DNA from: Halanaerobium congolense
Lineage (GTDB): Bacteria; Bacillota; Halanaerobiia; Halanaerobiales; Halanaerobiaceae
NCBI RefSeq assembly: GCF_004366375.1
Contig: NZ_SOEF01000001.1
Location: forward strand, 1 to 64,000
DNA: 64,000 nt
Direction: 5' to 3'
In this document: piece after piece, positions 61,039 to 64,000 of the stretch
Layout of the letters: each line of letters opens with the position of its first letter
Numbering within the stretch: the first letter of the stretch is position 1
The notes under the pieces: generated by a model
Databases searched by the model: none
What the model was told of the DNA's origin: nothing
Seen by the model: only the letters and a program-made list of their open reading frames with translations
Position numbers and translations under genes: made by a program

Positions 61039-61797
61039 TCAGACATTTATAACCAAACCATCATAAGCAGGACTTACATGGTCCGGCAAATAATCATCTA
61101 ATTGCTCGTGGTCTAATCTATGTGACAGATGAGTTAAATATCCATGTTTTAAAGATAATTTATCAATTAATTCGACAGCCTGATCAACAGACATATGAGT
61201 TGGATGGTCTTCAAATCTAAGCGCATCTACAGCAGCATACTCAATTCCCTCTAAAAGTTTTAATGAACTATCAGGAATATAGCTGCAGTCAGTTAAATAG
61301 GCAAAATTATTGATCCGATAAGCTAAAATTTGGTTATCTCCATGATAGATTGGAACAGCTTTAATTTGAAGATCTTTGAATGTGAATTCTCTCTCTACTT
61401 CTTTTATAATAACCTGAGGTATTCCTCCACCTGGATTATTATCTGAAAAAATATAAGGGAAAATCCTTTTAATATGATTTAAGGTTTTTAAATCTCCATA
61501 AACAGGCATTTCTTTACCCTGATACCAGTTAAGAGCCCTTATATCATCAAAGCCCATAATATGATCTGCATGAGCATGAGTCATTAAAACTGCATCAACA
61601 TTCTTTATCTTATTATTTATCAGTTCCAGCCTCATCTCAGGTGGAGTATCTATCAATAAATTATATTCTTTACTTTTAATATGAATGGAAGTACGCATTC
61701 TTTTGTTTTTTGGATTATCAGACTGACAAACCTCACAATCACAGGCAATAACAGGTACCCCATGAGAGGTTCCTGTTCCTAAAAATGTTATCTGCAA
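61039..61797 (-). CDS. PhnP-like metallo-beta-lactamase-fold hydrolase
   Basis: About 252 residues: FLGTGTSHGVPVIACDCEVC near the N-terminus, whose cysteines form the structural zinc site seen in PhnP, then MTHAHADHIMGFDDIRAL (HxHxDH), IPIYHGDN-like VPIYHGDN and LSHRLDH for the di-metal centre. PhnP hydrolyses cyclic ribose phosphates such as phosphoribosyl 1,2-cyclic phosphate; the actual substrate here is unknown since no C-P lyase genes are present. TTG 61797 is chosen because AGGAG lies 8 bases upstream. Confidence 0.85.
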   Translation of the reverse strand: MQITFLGTGTSHGVPVIACDCEVCQSDNPKNKRMRTSIHIKSKEYNLLIDTPPEMRLELINNKIKNVDAVLMTHAHADHIMGFDDIRALNWYQGKEMPVYGDLKTLNHIKRIFPYIFSDNNPGGGIPQVIIKEVEREFTFKDLQIKAVPIYHGDNQILAYRINNFAYLTDCSYIPDSSLKLLEGIEYAAVDALRFEDHPTHMSVDQAVELIDKLSLKHGYLTHLSHRLDHEQLDDYLPDHVSPAYDGLVINV

Positions 61798-61851
61798 AAA
61801 AACATCTCCTCTCATAAAAATTTTATCTTAAAATTGGGGTATTTGTCAAAC

Positions 61852-62406
61852 TTATTCTTTTAGTTCTCCCCGTTTAATTAGGGATTTACTACGCATAAAG
61901 TTAGACAGTTTTTTATAAATTAAAACTGTAATCACAGAATTAATAATAGCTTTTGTTAAGTTAAAGGGTAAAATCCCTGGTAACATCATCTGTAAAACCT
62001 GTTCTCTAGGAATCCCATAAAATATAGGATTTAAAATCAAATTAGCTCCTGCCATTACAGCAGTCATTGCAATTGAACCAATAACCAGACCTTTGATAGC
62101 ACCAAGCTTATTATGATGCTGCTGATAAAAATATCCGGCACACCCGGCAAATACACCGGTTGCTAAAAAATGCATAAAAGCTCCAAACGGACCTCCAAGA
62201 CCTGTAAAAACAGCCATTAAAATTGATAAAATAAAAGTTGCTCCCAGTGCTGCGCCAGGGCCAAACAAAAATGCAATTATCAATATCGGAATATCTCCTG
62301 GTTCATAAATTAAAAATGGTAAAAAGATCGGAAAACGAATCAGCAGCATTAAAACTAAAGAAAAAGCTGCTAGAACTGCGGTTGTAGTTATTTTTTTAGT
62401 ATCCAT
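61852..62406 (-). CDS. ribU: ECF transporter S component, RibU-like riboflavin uptake
   Basis: 184 residues with about six hydrophobic segments, the small S-component layout: TAVLAAFSLVLMLLIRFPIF, the loop FLIYEPGDIPILIIAFLFGP, LGGPFGAFMHFLATGVFAG and a terminal helix after FNLTKAII. The EPGDIP loop and family are typical of RibU. ATG 62406 fits GGAG 7 bases upstream; the longer reading has no site. An FMN riboswitch with terminator lies directly upstream, so uptake is shut off when FMN is plentiful. The shared ECF ATPase module is not in the window. Confidence 0.9.
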   Translation of the reverse strand: MDTKKITTTAVLAAFSLVLMLLIRFPIFLPFLIYEPGDIPILIIAFLFGPGAALGATFILSILMAVFTGLGGPFGAFMHFLATGVFAGCAGYFYQQHHNKLGAIKGLVIGSIAMTAVMAGANLILNPIFYGIPREQVLQMMLPGILPFNLTKAIINSVITVLIYKKLSNFMRSKSLIKRGELKE

Positions 62407-62448
62407 TCTCTGTCTCCTCGTATATTTATTTATTATCTTCAATTTTGG

Positions 62449-62482
62449 CAAAAAATTAACCCTGCTTAAAAAACAGGGCCTC
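62449..62482 (-). terminator. Terminator of the FMN riboswitch
   Basis: CCCTG-TTTTTTAAG-CAGGG on the minus strand, followed by TTAATTTTTT, between the aptamer and ribU. It is the regulated expression platform. Confidence 0.85.
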
Positions 62483-62494
62483 TAAATAATTTAA

Positions 62495-62606
62495 TCTTCT
62501 TTATTCCGGACTTTACCGTCGGTACTGGAATTTCACCAGTTCAGCTCAAGCTCGTGGACTATACCACCGGTTAGGATTTGCTAAAAGCTCACCATACCCT
62601 GAAGAT
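62495..62606 (-). promoter_or_regulatory. FMN riboswitch (RFN element) for ribU
   Basis: The minus strand carries the conserved RFN pieces in order: TCTTCAGGG at the 5' end, ACCGGTGGTATAGTCCACGAGC, CTGGTGAAATTCCAG, ACCGACGGTAAAGTCCGG and the closing AAGAAGA. A terminator and a RibU-like gene follow. Confidence 0.95.
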
Positions 62607-62656
62607 AATATTTTATTGATATTTTAATTATAAGGAATAACTGCTGTAAAAGCAAA

Positions 62657-64000
62657 TTATTTTTGTAAATTATAGTTAATTATTTCAACTCCGGGATAAA
62701 AATGCTGAATAATCTCCCGATAATCCCAATCAGCTGCAGCCATTCCAGCAGAAGCAGATTGATCAAGTCCTAAATTGTGGCCCCAGCCTGATCCAAAAAC
62801 AAGTAGTTCTTTTAAATAGCCATCTTTATCATAATGGCTGTTAAAATAAAAACGGCTGCTTTTTAAACCACCAAGAACTCTTCTAATCTGGGATACACTG
62901 TAATTTTTTTCTGACTCTTCTCCATAAATTGTTAAAGAAGTTATTGTTCCACCTCGAGCCCGCTGATTAACTTCGATCCTTTTTATTTTATCTAAACCAC
63001 TGCGGTATTCGATTATTTCTGCAGGAACTTTTAGCTGCCAGCGGTAATTACTGCTGCCATAATCTTTAGAATATGATTCTGGAGCAGAAAAAAGCCACTG
63101 CTGCAGTTCTAAAGGAGTTAAAGGAAAATCATAGTTATCTTCCTTCATCTGATTTGAGCCCCTAAGATAAGGTAAGTCTGCTGACCAAATTTGATCACTG
63201 CGCTCAGTATAACCGCCACTATTGCTGCTGAAAACCGCCTCAATAATTCGGCCTTCATAAACTGCAGTTTCTCCCTGGGTCTCCAATACAGCTTCAGTAG
63301 TCCGCTGATCCTCACTTATAATTCCATTATAAGCGGCACAGTGAACACTGGAACAGAGATCATATCCCTCTCTGCTGTGGCGTCCTAAATTATTTAAGGT
63401 ATAACTTCTTGCTGCTATTGCCTGAGCTTTCAATGCTTCTTCAGGCCAGCTGGCATAAATTTCAGAAGGAACTACAGAAATCAAATATGAAGTTAATTCT
63501 ACCTGATTTATTAAAGTAAAATTATCTCCTTCACCTTTAATAATCATATTACCTCTATATTGTCTATTACCACTTCCCTGCCAGAAATATCCCTGACCAT
63601 AGTTGATATTATAAACATAAAATGAAGAGTTTTCCTGACTGCTGTAAAGCTGATATTCTAATTTCGAGTCACCAAGTTTAATTTTTTGATCACGACTGCT
63701 GATATAAATTGATTCATTATCAAGCTCCAATAAATAATTTTCTTTAGCCCTACCTTTAAATATTATTCTTCCCTGATAAATAATAGCAAAGGGATCCGAA
63801 TACTGAAAAAGTAAGTGTTCATTAGCTTCCTGCAGCCCTATTCTTAACATCTCTATTTTTTTCTGATTTTTAAGTTTTTGCGGCTCCTGCCAGGAAGCTT
63901 CCAAACCAAAAGGGTCAACTTCTTCAGGCTGATCTAAATCTTCTGTTTTTTGTTTTAAGTTCGGATATTTTTCCTGATAAAAGTTAATTTTTTGATAGGC
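62657..64000 (-). CDS. SpoIID/LytB domain protein, 5' end beyond the window
   Basis: The frame is open to the right edge, so the gene is partial; an internal TTG at 63904 is not a good start. Visible is a SpoIID/LytB domain (about the last 300 residues): VPSEIYASWPEEALKAQAIAARSYTL, AVFSSNSGGYTE, YDFPLTPLE, and a C-terminal SGWGHNLGLDQSASAGMA. SpoIID-like proteins are glycan-strand lytic transglycosylases acting on denuded peptidoglycan, essential for engulfment in spore formers but also present in vegetative amidase-enhancing forms. Linker residues in the visible N-terminal part are charged and Gln-rich. Role here is uncertain. Confidence 0.85.
   Translation of the reverse strand, partial: AYQKINFYQEKYPNLKQKTEDLDQPEEVDPFGLEASWQEPQKLKNQKKIEMLRIGLQEANEHLLFQYSDPFAIIYQGRIIFKGRAKENYLLELDNESIYISSRDQKIKLGDSKLEYQLYSSQENSSFYVYNINYGQGYFWQGSGNRQYRGNMIIKGEGDNFTLINQVELTSYLISVVPSEIYASWPEEALKAQAIAARSYTLNNLGRHSREGYDLCSSVHCAAYNGIISEDQRTTEAVLETQGETAVYEGRIIEAVFSSNSGGYTERSDQIWSADLPYLRGSNQMKEDNYDFPLTPLELQQWLFSAPESYSKDYGSSNYRWQLKVPAEIIEYRSGLDKIKRIEVNQRARGGTITSLTIYGEESEKNYSVSQIRRVLGGLKSSRFYFNSHYDKDGYLKELLVFGSGWGHNLGLDQSASAGMAAADWDYREIIQHFYPGVEIINYNLQK

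Noticed and set aside
61039-61797. C-P lyase pathway linking the PhnP-like hydrolase with the PhnD-like protein
   Set aside because: No phnGHIJKLM genes are in the window, and both families have members with unrelated roles.
1-64000. CRISPR arrays, prophage, toxin-antitoxin or restriction systems
   Set aside because: I saw no regularly spaced repeats, cas genes, phage structural genes, methylase/nuclease pairs or typical small two-gene modules.

Overview
This window looks like a chromosomal segment of an AT-rich, low-GC Firmicute. The supporting evidence is T-box leaders before pheS and thrS, an L20-type leader before infC-rpmI-rplT, the Firmicute block alaS-ireB-ruvX-DUF1292-mltG-trmR-U32 peptidase, an LCP-family protein, an AbrB regulator and spore-type wall hydrolases. 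The protein style suggests Halanaerobiales (for example Halanaerobium). That placement is an inference from gene content, not a computed assignment. Nearly all genes lie on the minus strand. Many appear to start at TTG or GTG, and several starts were moved to fit the ribosome binding site.

Layout. 0.07-11.1 kb is a type IV pilus operon read right to left: pilB, pilT, pilC, major pilin, a membrane O-antigen-ligase-like protein, second pilin, prepilin peptidase, three minor-pilin-type proteins and a shortened pilM at the left edge. It is preceded at 11.26-11.39 kb by what reads as a class I cyclic-di-GMP riboswitch followed by an intrinsic terminator, so pilus expression is probably set by c-di-GMP. 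One minor pilin (PilX-like) carries three modules resembling small chitin/cellulose-binding domains.

11.5-15 kb holds aroE, a Crp/Fnr regulator, a Fur regulator, AbrB and a SleB-like hydrolase. 15.2-24 kb is the tRNA-modification, wall and aminoacylation block, ending with tyrS. 24.2-36.6 kb carries a class A PBP, mutS2, polX, cvpA, zapA, pheST and a TrmH-type methylase. 36.6-43 kb holds rplT-rpmI-infC, a chemoreceptor with a racemase-like gene, and thrS. 43.5-44.4 kb is an eight-tRNA cluster.

45.66-49.9 kb looks like a small accessory islet at tRNA-Leu(GAG). A 14-bp copy of the tRNA 3' end recurs at 49.89 kb, directly before an orphan plus-strand terminator. Between the copies lie a radical SAM protein, a TetR regulator with an obvious promoter/operator, a PaaK/CapK-like adenylating enzyme, a decayed cyclophilin gene and a transposase fragment.

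50-57.5 kb carries a YibE/F membrane protein, a PhoA alkaline phosphatase, and a module of PhnD-like binding protein, histidine kinase and NtrC-type regulator, then a cyclophilin. 57.7-64 kb holds an orphan ABC binding protein, three tRNAs, an M23/LysM wall hydrolase, trmL, a PhnP-like hydrolase, an FMN-riboswitch-controlled RibU-like gene, and a SpoIID/LytB-domain gene that runs off the right edge.
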